Below the pieces are notes generated by a model. It was not told the origin of the DNA. It searched no databases and saw only the letters and a list, made by a program, of their open reading frames with translations. Of a stretch of 44,924 nucleotides of DNA, positions 11,184 to 22,332 are shown in pieces. This DNA comes from Phialocephala subalpina (lineage: Eukaryota; Ascomycota; Leotiomycetes; Helotiales; Mollisiaceae). Where the stretch lies: the NCBI GenBank assembly GCA_900073065.1, contig FJOG01000003.1:1332735-1377658 (forward strand), given 5' to 3'. Each line of letters starts with the position of its first letter. Position 1 is the stretch's first letter. The position numbers were made by a program, and so were the translations under genes.

Positions 11184-14100
11184 CTAGGCACGACTCCAAC
11201 TCCCCGCCCTCAAATGCCCGTTCCCATTCCCAGGTCTGCCACTTGCCCTATTCAAACATCCGTAATGCACAACTTCGTTATTTGGCAGGACAGCAATAAC
11301 ACTCCCACCAAGACGTTTATGACAGACTCCACAAACGCGCTCGTCTGAAACAACCACTCTCCTATTCCTGCCTCCTTTGCCGCTAGGAGCTCCATCGCCG
11401 AGGAGGAGCGCAGCTTGGCTAGATACGACTTCACTCTTTCGCAGGCCGGCAACAACACGGGATTCGTTAACTATGGAGTTCGCTGCTCGTATGCGGCTCC
11501 GGAAATATGATTCAAGTTCTGCGACTGGGAGGGTGGTGGGAATTAAGTTTAGTGTTGAGAAAGCTGGGAGACGAGAGCCATGTTTTGAAAGGAGGTCGAG
11601 GGCCGGTGGCCAGTTTGGCTTCTGGGGAGGTGGCGGCGTTAGGTAGAGGGACAGAAGGGTGTGATATATTGAGGGGACGTCGTCTTGGTCACTCATGGTC
11701 GAGGATCCTCGCCGTGATTGGAGAGGTGATGCTATGGCGGAATCTTGGGTCAGGTGGATGTGGTTGCAGTATCTGCTCTCGTTAGTCGAAGCGGATTTGA
11801 AGATGAGAATGAGACGCACTCTTCTGCCTTCGCAAAGTCTTGGAGCTTGAAAACGTAGATTTCTAATGCCTGTTTATGTTGTCCCATATTACTCAAAACA
11901 ACGGCCTGTGCCTCATAGAAGTCGGCGTCTGCAACAAGTCAGTAACAATTCCGAGAAGTATTATGAGAACCTACCATCCCTAGGTATCAATCCAAACGCT
12001 CTCGAGAGCGAAATTGTTTTATTTGGCCTCAAAAACGAGATCAACCTTTCCATCAACGCCTTCCAGCTATCCGAGTCTCTATCTTGCCTGGTTCTCAGCT
12101 GTTGGATATATGCTTCCACTAGCCTATTATGAAACTCCGGCGTCAAGTCGTTAAGCTCATTGATAACATGCTCCAAATACTTGACCTCCAGGTTCAAGTC
12201 TATATCTTGCAAGAAGGTGACCACCTTATCCCGAGGAAGAGTCTCAGCGTTCTCAGTATCTGCCAAGAATATCTCCATACCCAATGTCGGATCTGCTCTC
12301 AGGGGCCACTCGGCAAATTCTAGGATCAGGTCGATCATCTCAGGTGGTAGATTTTGAAGGTAGCCCACTGTCCGCTGAGGACCATGCAAAGCTGCCGGAC
12401 CATCCTCTTCCCCTTCCGATGTCCCAAATCGCTTCAATAGTTCAAGAGCCGGACGGTGCAATTTCTTGCCATGGAAGAAGTCAACAAGATCGGTGTACCT
12501 TCCGTTCTCCAACAGTTTCTCATTGACTACATCTGGGTCGCAAAAGTTGGGAATTCGGAACAGAGATGCTGCTAATGACGGGCGAGCCAGCATGTGTGCT
12601 CGAAACAGGGTTGTATCAATGAGCTTGGCTGTATCTCGCAACTTTGTTTCTCTATCCTTCTCTGCATCGCTTGCAGGTGCCGTGAGAAGTGACTCGAAGG
12701 CATGCTGGGATGAGCCATTTTGGCTGTCCTGCTCAACTGGCTTCAATCTTCCTGTCTCTGCGTCTATAAAGGCTTTCATTCTGTTTCGAGCTTGAACCAG
12801 GAACTGTACAAGGGCTAGGACTGCAGTAATGAGATCCTTCCCTTCCAGCGGAGCATCTTGGGTTACTCTAACACTACCAATTTCAGAATCTCCACCGTCC
12901 AATCTCATGAACGATCGGATAGAAGAGGTATCAGAAGTAGCCTTTTGGTGGCTTTTGAGCAATTTGGTGACCGCGGCCGGCTTTGGAGATCCAATATCTT
13001 TACTGGTCTCGCCATTTTCTGCTTTGTCGCCATTCGTAGACTCTTTGCCTTCTTCGCTATCCGATTCGCCTTCCGGGGCGCTTTCCTCGATGATGGACAA
13101 GTCGCCGGCGATGATTTTTGGAAAGAGTTTGATGACTCGCTCGGGGGGTGCTTGGACATCTTTAGCCATAAAGATGTCAACAGCATCCACATATTTCCGT
13201 TGGTCGAAGAGAGACTGCGCTTTGAGGATTTTGATCTCTCGTAGTCTGTCATCTTTGTTTCGCAGTAACGCATCTTCGAGCATATTCAATATGCTGATTG
13301 CCTCATCGTACTTCTCCTTTTCCACGAGCACGTCGACCTGAGAATCGTAGTCTGTGGCGCCCATCCGCCATATGACACGTTCACTTGCAACATGGAATCC
13401 TTTTCCAGCATGGGCCAAGCTGACTGTGGGTGGTGGAAAGTGCAGTTGTTTTGCACTTGGTAGCGATATGGATTGTAACAAGGAAAGTGTATCTGGATTT
13501 CGGACTTCCAGAGTACCCTGAGACGGAGACTGTAAGGCCAGAATATACGGATAGGAGTAGCCTATCGATTCCGGCGCTTGCTGCCATGGTATTTGTCTCT
13601 TCTCCAAGGGCTTCCCAGCTGATGTGATGAAGAGAGTATTGATATCCTTAGCAAGCAGCAACTCCCCATCTGCAAGTTTGCTGGCCAGAGGTTTCGGTAT
13701 ATAGCTCCCCAGGCCCATATAACCCATGCTGGCAGATCCGACTCCTCCAAATCGTCCTCCTTGAGCACCAGTTGCCCCTCCAATAGCTCCCGGTCCAACG
13801 ATATCTTCAATCTCCTGGGTGAGGACATCCACTATCACATATCCAGAATTCATACCGCATATAATCTTAGTCGCAGAGGCCCATGTCAAAGTGCGGATAG
13901 ACTCCGTCAATGTGATCTCGTTCATGTCCGGTTCCAACTCTGACTCGTGCCATGACCAAAGCAATAGCCTCCTCTTGACAGCTACTGCTAGCCGTGATAT
14001 TATCTCTGGGATCCCCGTGGCAGAATCCTTGACAATATTGGACGTGACTGCAAACGTGGTCGCATTTTTGGTCTTTGTCAATTGCTCCTGTAGTGCATAC

Positions 14101-14500
14101 GATTGCAGGTCGTGTATGGAGATGTAGTAATTCGAGAGAGAGATCAAGACGTTGGCCTCTTTGATGATCGCAAGCTGTTCGATGGCACGAGTTGAAAACT
14201 TTTCCACCTCTCGCAGAAGGTCAACAGGCTTCGGTCCAACAGAGGAGGTTGGTCGTGAAGGGGGTTTGTCGTCGGTCTTCGCAGATCCATTTTGTTTCTT
14301 CTCCTCCGGTATCTCATTCACTCGGTACACTCGCAGACTTCCCGTATTCAAACCAACAAGTAATCTATCGCCTGCAAAAGGTCAGCTCATATGCAATGGC
14401 TTAGTGTAACATGCAGACCGTATGCCAAGATAGATTCAATCTTCGACTTGTCCCGTTGCCTGAGCTCAACAATAGGTCGAGCTGTGAAGGCGGAAAGCAT
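11184..14500 (-). CDS. VPS39: HOPS complex subunit VPS39/VAM6
   Basis: Four exons, 14500-14419, 14371-11975, 11928-11820 and 11772-11184, join in phase to 1058 residues, typical for fungal Vam6. Exon 1 starts MLSAFTARPIVELRQRDKSK and its junction gives ILAYGDRLLVGLNTGSLRVY, the first strand pair of a CNH/beta-propeller domain (to about residue 300; ALQEQLTKTKNATTFAV, IICGMNSGYVIVDV). A Vps39_1 segment (VNEKLLENGRYTDLVDFFHG) and clathrin-heavy-chain-like repeats follow. The Vps39_2 C-terminus contains ALEIYVFKLQDFAKAEEYCN and a zinc-binding-like end CGVCHKRLGG...NNEVVHYGC near residues 1010-1035. The protein tethers late endosomes and vacuoles before fusion and activates the Rab7-type GTPase Ypt7. 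Introns are 46-47 nt. Residues about 440-475 form an acidic insert. Confidence 0.93.
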
Positions 14501-15327
14501 GGCTATGGTGCGCCAGCTTCAACGAAGTTCGTGCCAGAGCTGGACCGCAGGATCATCGGAGCTGTCAAGCCATTAAATAGGAGAATAGGGTTGGTCGTAC
14601 GCGTGTTTCATTCATCGGCGCATGTGCACTGTTGTTTTGAGCTCTCGGCCGGTTTTGGCGTTCTGAGTGACGATATCTTGGCAGGTTCCGCCTCACCTCT
14701 CACAAGATGTTGCCTCTTTTCCACAGCAACATGAAACACAAAATTACAATATCTCTTCACTGGAAGAGCGGAGTCAAATTATGCTCCATTGATCCGTAGT
14801 GTAAACTGATTTGCTATCCTTCACTCTTCGAGTCGAGGAAATTGGGTCACGTGCCAATGCTTCTTTGAACATGTAGCTGGGACAACTGTCTGAAAAATAT
14901 ACATAGGTAGCTCTATTTATGTCTTCTGTCTCTTACACTTAACATTATTGCTTGTGAATCAAAATCTCAGGTACGCTTCGAGGAGGGGTGTATTGTGCAG
15001 CTGGCTCTCAACCAAGTGAGCTTTCGGTTAAATTCTCCCATGTTGCTCCCATGCATTATAGTCTAAATTTTCAAATAAAGGCACAAATCTGGATCATAGC
15101 TAAGGCCATTTCAGAGGCGAACCCTTGAATCTTCTGTTTTTAAACAGCTCGCAGCATGTCTTGGTCTGGTTAGCGGCTTGAGGAAGTCTTATCCAGAACA
15201 GTCGGTCACACCACCCAAGCGACGTAGTCTTGATGTTAAGACTACCTTCACCTTTCAAGAGAAACTCCCAGCCTTTGACATGTCAGTCCAAGATAATGAT
15301 GTCGTCGATATGTAACAATCATGAAGC
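14501..15327. other. intergenic, VPS39 promoter and permease 3' flank
   Basis: About 830 nt. It holds the 5' flank of VPS39 and the 3' flank of the purine permease-family gene, both on the minus strand. No repeat or additional coding frame was seen. Confidence 0.45.
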
Positions 15328-16532
15328 TCATGCCGCATGTTCTTGGGGTACAAAATCCGGTCTTCCACCTAACTGTCCCAGAATGTCTCCAACATAATTG
15401 TCTGGAGGCACACCCCCTTCGAAAATCTCCTGCCATCCTGACAGGATACCCTCGATGATCTCTATCCCAGTGCGATATAAGTTCGTCACTGCGATCTCAA
15501 ACCCGCCATGGCTGGAGTGCAAAGGCATTGTCGGAAACTCTCCAGTGGGAGGTGGACGATCAAAGTTGCAGCCTGTGCGAAGTATGATGACGCGAGAGAA
15601 GTCGACCTTCTTCATCACTGCACCTCGAAGTAACGCAGCTAGCGTTCCATTGTCTTCTTGAGCTGTCGCAAAATATTCTGCTTTGCTGTTGGTGAACGAG
15701 CGACAAGTGTCCTCAAATGCTTCACAAAGCAGATGACCGTGGAAGAAGACGTTAGCGGATAGCACATCTCCTTCTATGATACTCGGAGACTGTGTTGCTG
15801 GTTCGAAGGCATTCTTATCTGAGCCTGAATACCGACCTCGAAAAGCTTGAGCAGCTTCAGAGTCGGATAATGCTGCTCTTTGAGCAAATTCTTTGGCTAG
15901 TTGCCTCAAGTTGTTGTTGAGCTCGAAGACTTCAGTCCCATATATAAACTTTGGAAACTCGTTGGGATTGTTTGTTCCTTGAGGAACGTAGCCAGTCTTC
16001 CAGCCTTCTGGGATCTCTCGAGCGTCAAACTCATATTGAAGATCGACTTGCACGGCGTATCTTGACAGGACGACACTGCCCACAGTACCTCTTTTGGGGT
16101 TGATACCTGCCACACCGGCGATCAAGAAATAGGTGTGTGTGAGATCGAAGAGTGGGGAAGCAACCAGGGCTGAGATAGTCAAGGCCGCGTTGATCACTAT
16201 ATACATATTAGTATGTAAGGGTGTGAAGAGCAGAGTTTCTCACAGCCTTCTCCTGTGATGACTTGGCAAACCTCTCCATTTTCAGTAGAATATACATGAG
16301 GATAATCAGTCCACAAGCCTGGGACATTGATGAGACAAGTCTTTAGATTGAGTCTCTCAGGTATCGGATGCCAGATTTCGGCCTCGTGCTTGAACTAGCT
16401 ATTCCGTTCAGCATTTAAAGTTATAATGCTCGGTTGCAGGGTTACACTTACGTGGTTGATAATGAATACCTTGGGTCTCAACTTCTCAGAGCTAGCAACC
16501 AAGGCCACATCTTGAGATATATTTGTCGCCAT
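15328..16532 (-). CDS. purine nucleoside permease (NUP) family protein
   Basis: Three exons, 16532-16452, 16394-16244 and 16196-15328, give 366 residues. The N-terminus has KLRPKVFIINHFKHEAEIWH; exon 2 has LINVPGLWTDYPHVYSTENG and VCQVITGEG; exon 3 has INAALTISALVASPLFDLTH, TYFLIAGVAGINPKRGTVGS, VDLQYEFDAREIPEGW and VIILRTGCNFDRPP, all hallmark blocks of the NUP family. The family is named after a Candida nucleoside uptake protein, yet its fold is related to nucleoside phosphorylases, so enzyme or transport function is open. Many fungal members have a signal peptide; here the only ATG that keeps frame gives a short hydrophilic N-terminus, and an in-frame TGA lies upstream, so I predict no signal. 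A missed upstream exon carrying a signal is possible. Confidence 0.88.
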
Positions 16533-17157
16533 TCCCGTGAGTTTTCAAAGGGATGCCAAGAGCTTGGAGGACAGGTAAAGCGAGGTAGTCCAGCAGTCCA
16601 GCTCGAAGTCCGTGCCTTCCGTAACTATTGAGTACCCAAGGCAATGGCCCGATCCGGCGTCCTGAGGAAAACACCACAATTCAAGTAAGGCTCAATTCAA
16701 GGTGCCTCCATTAGTAGACCTTTGTCCACCGGCGTCCAAGAGATCCAAGAGATCCAAGAGATCCGAAAGTCGATCAAGACTCAAAGGTGGATGTAAAGAG
16801 TGGCAGGTAATGTAATGGTAATGCCGAAGAAGTTCTCAAGTCATGTTTGTTTGCTTTGTTGTTCAACACAAAGTCAATGGCCTTCCTTTGCCAAATTTGA
16901 CTGAAGACAAACTCGAACGAGCGAAGACACAAGCTTCACTCTGTCAGCATCGATGAGCAGGGGGGTCGGTAAAAAGTCGGCCCCAGATTCGGCCCAGTCC
17001 AAGCGACTTCTTGGCACAAGGATTCGGAGCAGGATGAGAAATTTCCGAGTCACCAAGAATCCAGAACAACGGCCAGCCTCACTTTGTGCCCCAAACTCTG
17101 TATTCCTTTTCCTCGATGATCCTCACCGTCCCTCGTGAGACTTGATGGCTATGCGAC
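16533..17157. promoter_or_regulatory. divergent promoter region, NUP-family gene and Gag1-like gene
   Basis: 625 nt between two divergent start codons. It contains a nine-base direct repeat (AGATCCAAG, about three copies, 16735-16764). A minus-strand open frame at 16492-16677 overlaps the first permease exon in another frame and has no support. Confidence 0.4.
16735..16764. repeat. AGATCCAAG short tandem repeat
   Basis: Two full and two partial copies of a nine-base unit in the divergent promoter region. Function unknown; a chance microsatellite is likely. Confidence 0.7.
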
Positions 17158-18880
17158 ATGTCTCAAACACAGTCTGCCGTCCTTCTGGATGCTGCAGATT
17201 CGCCGATCACTCCTGCCGCTGGAGCACACGAGCACAAGCTGCATGATGCCGTCGAGGACACAATCGACGACGCTACCCAAGCCATGGCTACTGCTAGTTT
17301 GCATGTGGTTTCCCCAGACGACCGACCCTCCTCCATCTCCCGTGAACCCTCTATTTCTCTCGATCACAACAATTCTTACGATGCTCCTGAGGTTGGAGTT
17401 CAAGGTCCTTGTGTAACAAGGTCCTCGTTGGCACATGACCCCTCGTCAATCCCCGCCGCTGCACTGAATGAGGGAGACAATCACGATCCAGGTATACCGC
17501 CCAATGATACTGCGGGGAAATCAATGGTGGTGGCTTCATTTTCTAAACCTTGAGTTGACCTTTGCCATAGTCGCGCCACCAAATTCCATCGGACCACCGA
17601 GTCCTCGTGACGCTACCCCTCCTCTACTCAATTCACATACAAAATCTACGACAGCAACCATTCAAGTCGACTCGCAATCTGCCACTCAGATCGATCCTCA
17701 TAATACATCCTCCCTCGCCACACCTGCATTACAAGGATCTGGGGACGGGGCAGCAGATGCAAAGGAAGACAGAATGATATTTGGCCATCCACCCGCAAGC
17801 GTCTTGCATAGACGGCGCAATTATGCGAATACAAATGCAATGACTGACTACGAGGCGGATTTAACAAGCAAAGACCGAGCGAAGCAGAAAGATGCGGTGA
17901 AGAAGTATCTGGCGGACAGGGTCAGACGAGACTGGACTTATGAATGGCCACGGCCAGAACCAAGATCCAACGATTCTTCCCCCGAGCGAGAACCAGAGCA
18001 GCTTGACGATGCGATACTTGAGGGAAGATGGAAGGAGAGAGATGAATGGCTCAGCAATGCCAGCGACAGCGACCCGGAGCATGTCATACCAGGCACCACT
18101 TCGAGCCCAGATACTCCTTCTCCTGCGAGCAAAAACAGCCCGTTTCGCTTCGAAAGTCCTGATGGCGTTGGAATAACAATCAAGAAGACACAACTGGAGC
18201 GAAAGCGACGACGCAAGAAGCGACTTGCCGAGGAGATGGCTTGGAATGAAGGTCTCAGATGCTTCATTACACGCCGAGATGCTTGGACGGGCGCAAGGCG
18301 GGTTTCGCGGTCTAGACTGGGCTTCGCAGGCATCAAACCTATCCAGAGAGCTTCTATGTCGAGTGAGGATGGTGGCAGCTCTACGGCAATCGAGCCTGAT
18401 GAGGACGATGAATGGGAGGACGAGATTGAAGTTCCAGTTGCACCACCACTCATTCCACCCGAAAATGCCATGCGAGCTTCTATCCTACCCGCGGCATACA
18501 ACACAATATATGACAAAGTTGTGGTACAAGCTCTGACGCCAAGCTGTCCCATGAATCTGAAGGATGTCACGAGAAGCTGCGTGCAGGGGTGGAAGCGAGA
18601 CGGAGAATGGCCACCAAAGTCAACTCCTGCAGAGCAGAAGAAGAAGGGTAGGAAGATGAGTATAGCAAGTCTGTTCGGAGTCGAGAAGCATGAGAAAGAA
18701 GTCAAGGAACTGGCCAAACCAACTTACGAGAAAGAACCCGAGAAGAAGGGAGGTCCGGCGGCTGGGCTTAGGAAGGGTCTGCAGAAGATTTTGCATTTGG
18801 GTCAGAGTACCAAGGAGCCTGTACATACGAACATTCCAGATGGCAAGGGTAAAGAAGCGGAGGCTACGCATGTATCTTGA
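17158..18880 (+). CDS. Gag1-like clamp domain (DUF4050) protein
   Basis: Two exons, 17158-17491 and 17571-18880, give 547 residues. The first 200 are Ser/Pro/Thr-rich and probably disordered. A charged conserved block follows: YEADLTSKDRAKQKDAVKKY, RVRRDWTYEWPRP and LDDAILEGRWKERDEWLS. The domain I associate with the Gag1-like/DUF4050 family comes next: KTQLERKRRRKKRLAEEMAW, LRCFITRRDAWTGARR, an acidic DEDDEWEDEIEVPVAPPLIP, AYNTIYDKVVVQALTPSCPM and VQGWKRDGEWPPK. The C-terminus is Lys-rich. In fission yeast the named member is linked to TORC1 and nutrient control; transfer of that role here is inference. The intron is 79 nt with phase 1 and GTATAC donor. No membrane segment is seen. Confidence 0.8.
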
Positions 18881-19205
18881 TACGGGATTGGGTTGACGAA
18901 GCATGAATCACGAAGGACGAGGCAAGACGGCGTTCGGCATTTTGCATTTGAGTCATGAGACGGGGTGTTGAGTACGCTCAACACCGGTGTTCTGGATTCG
19001 CTGCTCGGTGCAGCTTATGATTGATTACAGTACTTAATAATGAGCCTTTCGAGGCGGTGGATATCCTCCAAACTCCCTGGAAGAAATGATTGTTAGCCAG
19101 ATCAAATGACCAATCATTAAATTGTTGGGTGGGTTTTAAAAAATAAAAAATATATATATATATTTATTTCCTCGAGTCAATCTATTGTGAATTGCTTCTT
19201 TCGCA
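18881..19205. other. A+T-rich 3' flank
   Basis: 325 nt after the Gag1-like stop, with a TA-dinucleotide run near 19150-19165. Nothing else is visible. Confidence 0.5.
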
Positions 19206-20711
19206 CTAAATACAGAGACTTATTTTCCAAGTCGACCTTTTTTTGCTCATTCGTGGCTCTACATTCGATGAATTCTTCAGCTCGTTCAGCGATGCTTCAT
19301 TTACTTCCACCTCCACGGGTTCATCTTTACGTTTGATATCTTGGGTGTCCCTGGTCTCTACCATAACGTATATAATCTCAAGTATTGCCTGCTGAGCCAC
19401 AGTAGGCAGACAAATCCTGCACCGGCTTCTGAGTCTGGCTTCTTCGTAACCTTTCCTTCCCAGTCATCCTCATTACTGCTCGGCAACTCCTCCCTGTATC
19501 TCATTCTGGTTTACTTCCAAAGCTTCACCCAGCGCCACCATTCTCTCCGTCAGCAGTCGCTCGTCTCGCGAAGTTATACTCCACACAAATAATGTCGCTG
19601 AAACTTCTGTATTGCATCGCTCAGAAGACAGGACCAATCCACTGGCTAGGCTCCAGACTTATCACAGTTCTCGCTTCTCGTCTAGTATGGTCTTGAGGTA
19701 TGTTCCACACCATATACACGGTCATAGCGAAGGGAGGTAGTAGATAGCCTTGGTTGTGATTTGCGACAATGGCGTTTTGGATGTCATTTGACCGTTCGTG
19801 TCCCCACATCCATGGCCAGGTGTTGACTGCGTTGTACCAGACCGCCGAGGGGTCAGCCAGGTTGATGAAGCGGACGAGTGTTGTAGCGGTCGTTTTGCGC
19901 TCGTAGTGGAAGCAAGACTTGTAGTTGATTTTGATGGTATTTCTTCCTTCCCTCGAGCAAGAGTATAAGTTGTACGAGAGTGTGAAACTTGTTTGTTTGA
20001 ACTTATAAAACCCCTGCTTCAAAAAGTTTCCAAAGCAACATTTCGTTCCTATTCCACAACCCGGAAGACCAACACAAAGGGGTCGCACCACCCTCTATCC
20101 ACCATTATTCTCAACGTACCCTGAAACTCCTCGTCAGATTCCAGCTTTCTATCACACCAGTCCCTCTTCATCTCCCCACAATCACCTCGATGGACGCGGA
20201 TCCCACAAAAGAGTATAAGTTGTACGAGAGTGTGAAACTTGTTTGTTTGAACTTATAAAACCCCTGCTTCAAAAAGTTTCCAAAGCAACATTTCGTTCCT
20301 ATTCCACAACCCGGAAGACCAACACAAAGGGGTCGCACCACCCTCTATCCACCATTATTCTCAACGTACCCTGAAACTCCTCGTCAGATTCCAGCTTTCT
20401 ATCACACCAGTCCCTCTTCATCTCCCCACAATCACCTCGATGGACGCGGATCCCACAAAAACGAGATGATCTTCTTTGTTCTCGACCATGTTTACTTCGT
20501 TGTTGAAGTGCTCGAAGATGCCAGAGTCAGGCGGAGATGATTTTACTCTCTTCGAGGGACCCAGGACTTCAACGAGGAATGTGGAGAAGCTTCTCTTCAT
20601 TATGCTGAGACTTTTCCGGCGTTTCATATCTAAATGATGTTGTTCATCGATTCTAGTGAACGTTCTCGGGGTCTTTGTGTGGCGATCGAAGGGAGTTAAA
20701 GGCACGCACAC
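19206..20711 (-). pseudogene. decayed locus, unknown family, disrupted by a tandem duplication
   Basis: Minus-strand coding-like stretches appear in several frames: about 20640-20465 (MKRRKSLSIMKRSFSTFLVE ... DHLVFVGSASIEV), then within the duplicated unit KRDWCDRKLESDEEFQGTLR to VFRVVE, then about 19930-19621 (TLVRFINLADPSAVWYNAVN ... LLPPFAMTVYMVWNI), then about 19655-19500 (TSRDERLLTERMVALGEALE), then ELPSSNEDDWEGKVTKKPD, and finally 19364-19206 (VETRDTQDIKRKDEPVEVEV ... RMSKKRSTWK). I could not join these by clean introns. No domain is recognised. A perfect 250-bp tandem duplication lies inside the locus and repeats one of the stretches. Either this is a pseudogene or a multi-exon gene whose splicing I have not solved. 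Confidence 0.38.
19961..20460. repeat. perfect 250-bp tandem direct duplication
   Basis: Positions 19961-20210 and 20211-20460 are the same at all 250 bases by direct comparison; each copy starts GAGTATAAGTTGTACGAGAG and ends CGCGGATCCCACAAAA. There is no spacer. Two A bases precede both copies, so junction homology is about 2 bp. Identity implies a very recent event or an assembly artefact. It is shorter than the lengths usually reported to trigger RIP on linked repeats (roughly 400 bp), which fits its unmutated state. Confidence 0.95.
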
Positions 20712-20987
20712 GGGCTGTCTTTGTTGCTCATTGGGATTGGAGTCATATCCATCTAAATCTCACATGTTTGGGAACAGTCATCTCGACTGGAAGATGCACA
20801 AGACGAAGTCCAAATGAGTAGAGGAGAACATCAAGTGAATGGCGATGTTATTGTACAATTGTAGCTGAACGAATGTGTTCGGGGAAAGGGTTCCTTTTAC
20901 CCGAACGGCTAATCTCGAGTCCGACAGTTAACATTTATTGAAAGCATTTCCCGATAATTCTCGCAGGAATATCCTGTAGCCCAGCGA
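20712..20987. other. short gap between two decayed genes
   Basis: 276 nt with no coding character or repeat. Confidence 0.5.
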
Positions 20988-21267
20988 TCAACTCTCAGCC
21001 TCCCAGAGCTTTCCACCATTCAGAATCCTGATCGCCTTCTGCTGCATCTTCTCAACATCCTTCGAAGATAACGAGCCACCAATACTAATCCGACAAACTC
21101 CCAAATCGGTCACCTCCTTCACCGATAGCCCACCCTTATCATTCGCCAGTCTGACATTCAACCTCCCATCGAACTGCCCCGCCAGATGCTTGGATCAGGG
21201 GTTTGCCGGGTTGGTGGAGGGCTTTGAGAGTGAGGGCGTAGTTGTTGTCGATTGGAATTTGGGACAT
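20988..21267 (-). pseudogene. isocitrate lyase/PEP mutase superfamily gene, internally deleted
   Basis: An ATG at 21267 opens a frame reading NNYALTLKALHQPGKPLI, the usual N-terminal segment of the phosphoenolpyruvate mutase/2-methylisocitrate lyase-like family. About 60 nt later, in another frame, the typical C-terminus appears: SKHLAGQFDGRLNVRLAND, LSVKEVTDLGVCRISIGGSL and a final helix ending at the TGA at 20988-20990. The whole centre of the TIM barrel, including the metal-binding aspartates and the catalytic loop, is absent; intact members have about 260-290 residues and fewer than 95 codons remain. One internal deletion with a frame change explains this. No intron can restore it because the DNA is missing. 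Confidence 0.72.
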
Positions 21268-21978
21268 TGTGATTTGGGAGATGGTTTGAAATTGTGAATT
21301 AATAGAATGAGGTGAGAGATGCATATAATTCCAAGAAGACGTGCGTGATATATCCAAGGATACAGCAGCGCGACGAAACGTGAGGGAAGCACGAAGTCAG
21401 GTGTCGTCGGGCAATTGCTCTTAAAGTGACCAGTCAGGGGCAGGGACGGACAAGTTGCCTTTGCAGTGACCAATTCCAGGCAAGCAACTGGCAGAGCGAT
21501 GACACAGATGCTGGAAATCAACGTATACCAGCGCCAGGACTTCCTAATCAAGGCAAGTTTGCCGCATGATGGTAATTTTGACAGAGTTAAGTCTCCGCTC
21601 CGCTTGATGCTGTCTCGCTAGACATCAACAGATACAACACGCCATGATTTCGATGTGTTGACTTTTAGTCTATGAACACATCACATCCGAGGAGCAGCAA
21701 GAAATACCAAGGTTAAGATAGAGGCCGATCCCCAATTAGTCGTGTGGGTGGTAATTTTGAAGGCAAGATCGGCACCGACTTTGCGCCCAAGGAGTTTGTC
21801 TCTTCCTCCCTCAACGTTCCTCGGAGCCTAGGGCCGATCTCTAAAAGGGCCTCGCAATCATCTTCCATTCTCACTCATCGCCCAGGGAGAAAGTGCGTGA
21901 TCCAATTATCATTAATTTAATGTCGTCCCATGCAAAACCAACGCGTGCGCCGAATAAGACGACCAGAATGCATCTAAT
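21268..21978. other. intergenic, no supported gene
   Basis: 711 nt between the deleted lyase-family gene and the end of the next minus-strand frame. Open frames present are short and lack coding character. Confidence 0.4.
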
Positions 21979-22332
21979 CTAGTCTAATCTAAGCATATTC
22001 CTCTCCTCTCTATCAGAAACAACCCTGACGCCTCTGATTATGAGTCTTTCTTTTCCCTTCTCGTTGGTTTCCACCTTCCTCAAACTTTTCAAAACAATAG
22101 CATTGCCAGTCAAAGTTCCAGGTGGCAATCCCCTCTCTCGTCTCTCCCTCCTCTCCCTTGCACGCTGAAACACAATATCTACATCACTCAGTCCTCTGAC
22201 TACATCACAACCAATTGACTCTCGCTGCCCCTGCTCCAGATCAAAATCAAAGCCATAACCCGCAACGTGTTCAAACTTCGTGTTCTTAGTTCGATATCCG
22301 TGGCAGCGCAGTTTTATGAGACAACAGATCAT
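21979..22332 (-). CDS. uncertain open frame directly after the GH72 gene
   Basis: A 117-residue minus-strand frame whose ATG overlaps the GH72 stop (ATGA). Its body is highly charged: GYGFDFDLEQGQRESIGCDV, VDIVFQRARERRERRERG, and LIIRGVRVVSDREERNMLRL at the end. The overlap and the coding look suggest it may be a final exon of the GH72 gene reached through an alternative intron (donor GTAACG near 22370, acceptor near 22268), which would swap the hydrophobic C-terminus for a charged tail. Equally it may be a separate small gene or 3' untranslated sequence. The stop after the hydrophobic tail makes better sense for a GPI-anchored enzyme, so I keep this apart. Confidence 0.3.
   Translation of the reverse strand: MICCLIKLRCHGYRTKNTKFEHVAGYGFDFDLEQGQRESIGCDVVRGLSDVDIVFQRARERRERRERGLPPGTLTGNAIVLKSLRKVETNEKGKERLIIRGVRVVSDREERNMLRLD

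Noticed and set aside
12829..13341. 170-codon plus-strand frame
   Set aside because: It is antisense to VPS39 and reflects that gene's codon use.
17938..18717. 259-codon minus-strand Ser-rich frame
   Set aside because: It is the antisense of the Gag1-like coding exon.
19961..20460. Direct repeats considered as long terminal repeats of a retroelement
   Set aside because: The copies abut with no interior, lack TG...CA ends and have no target-site duplication.
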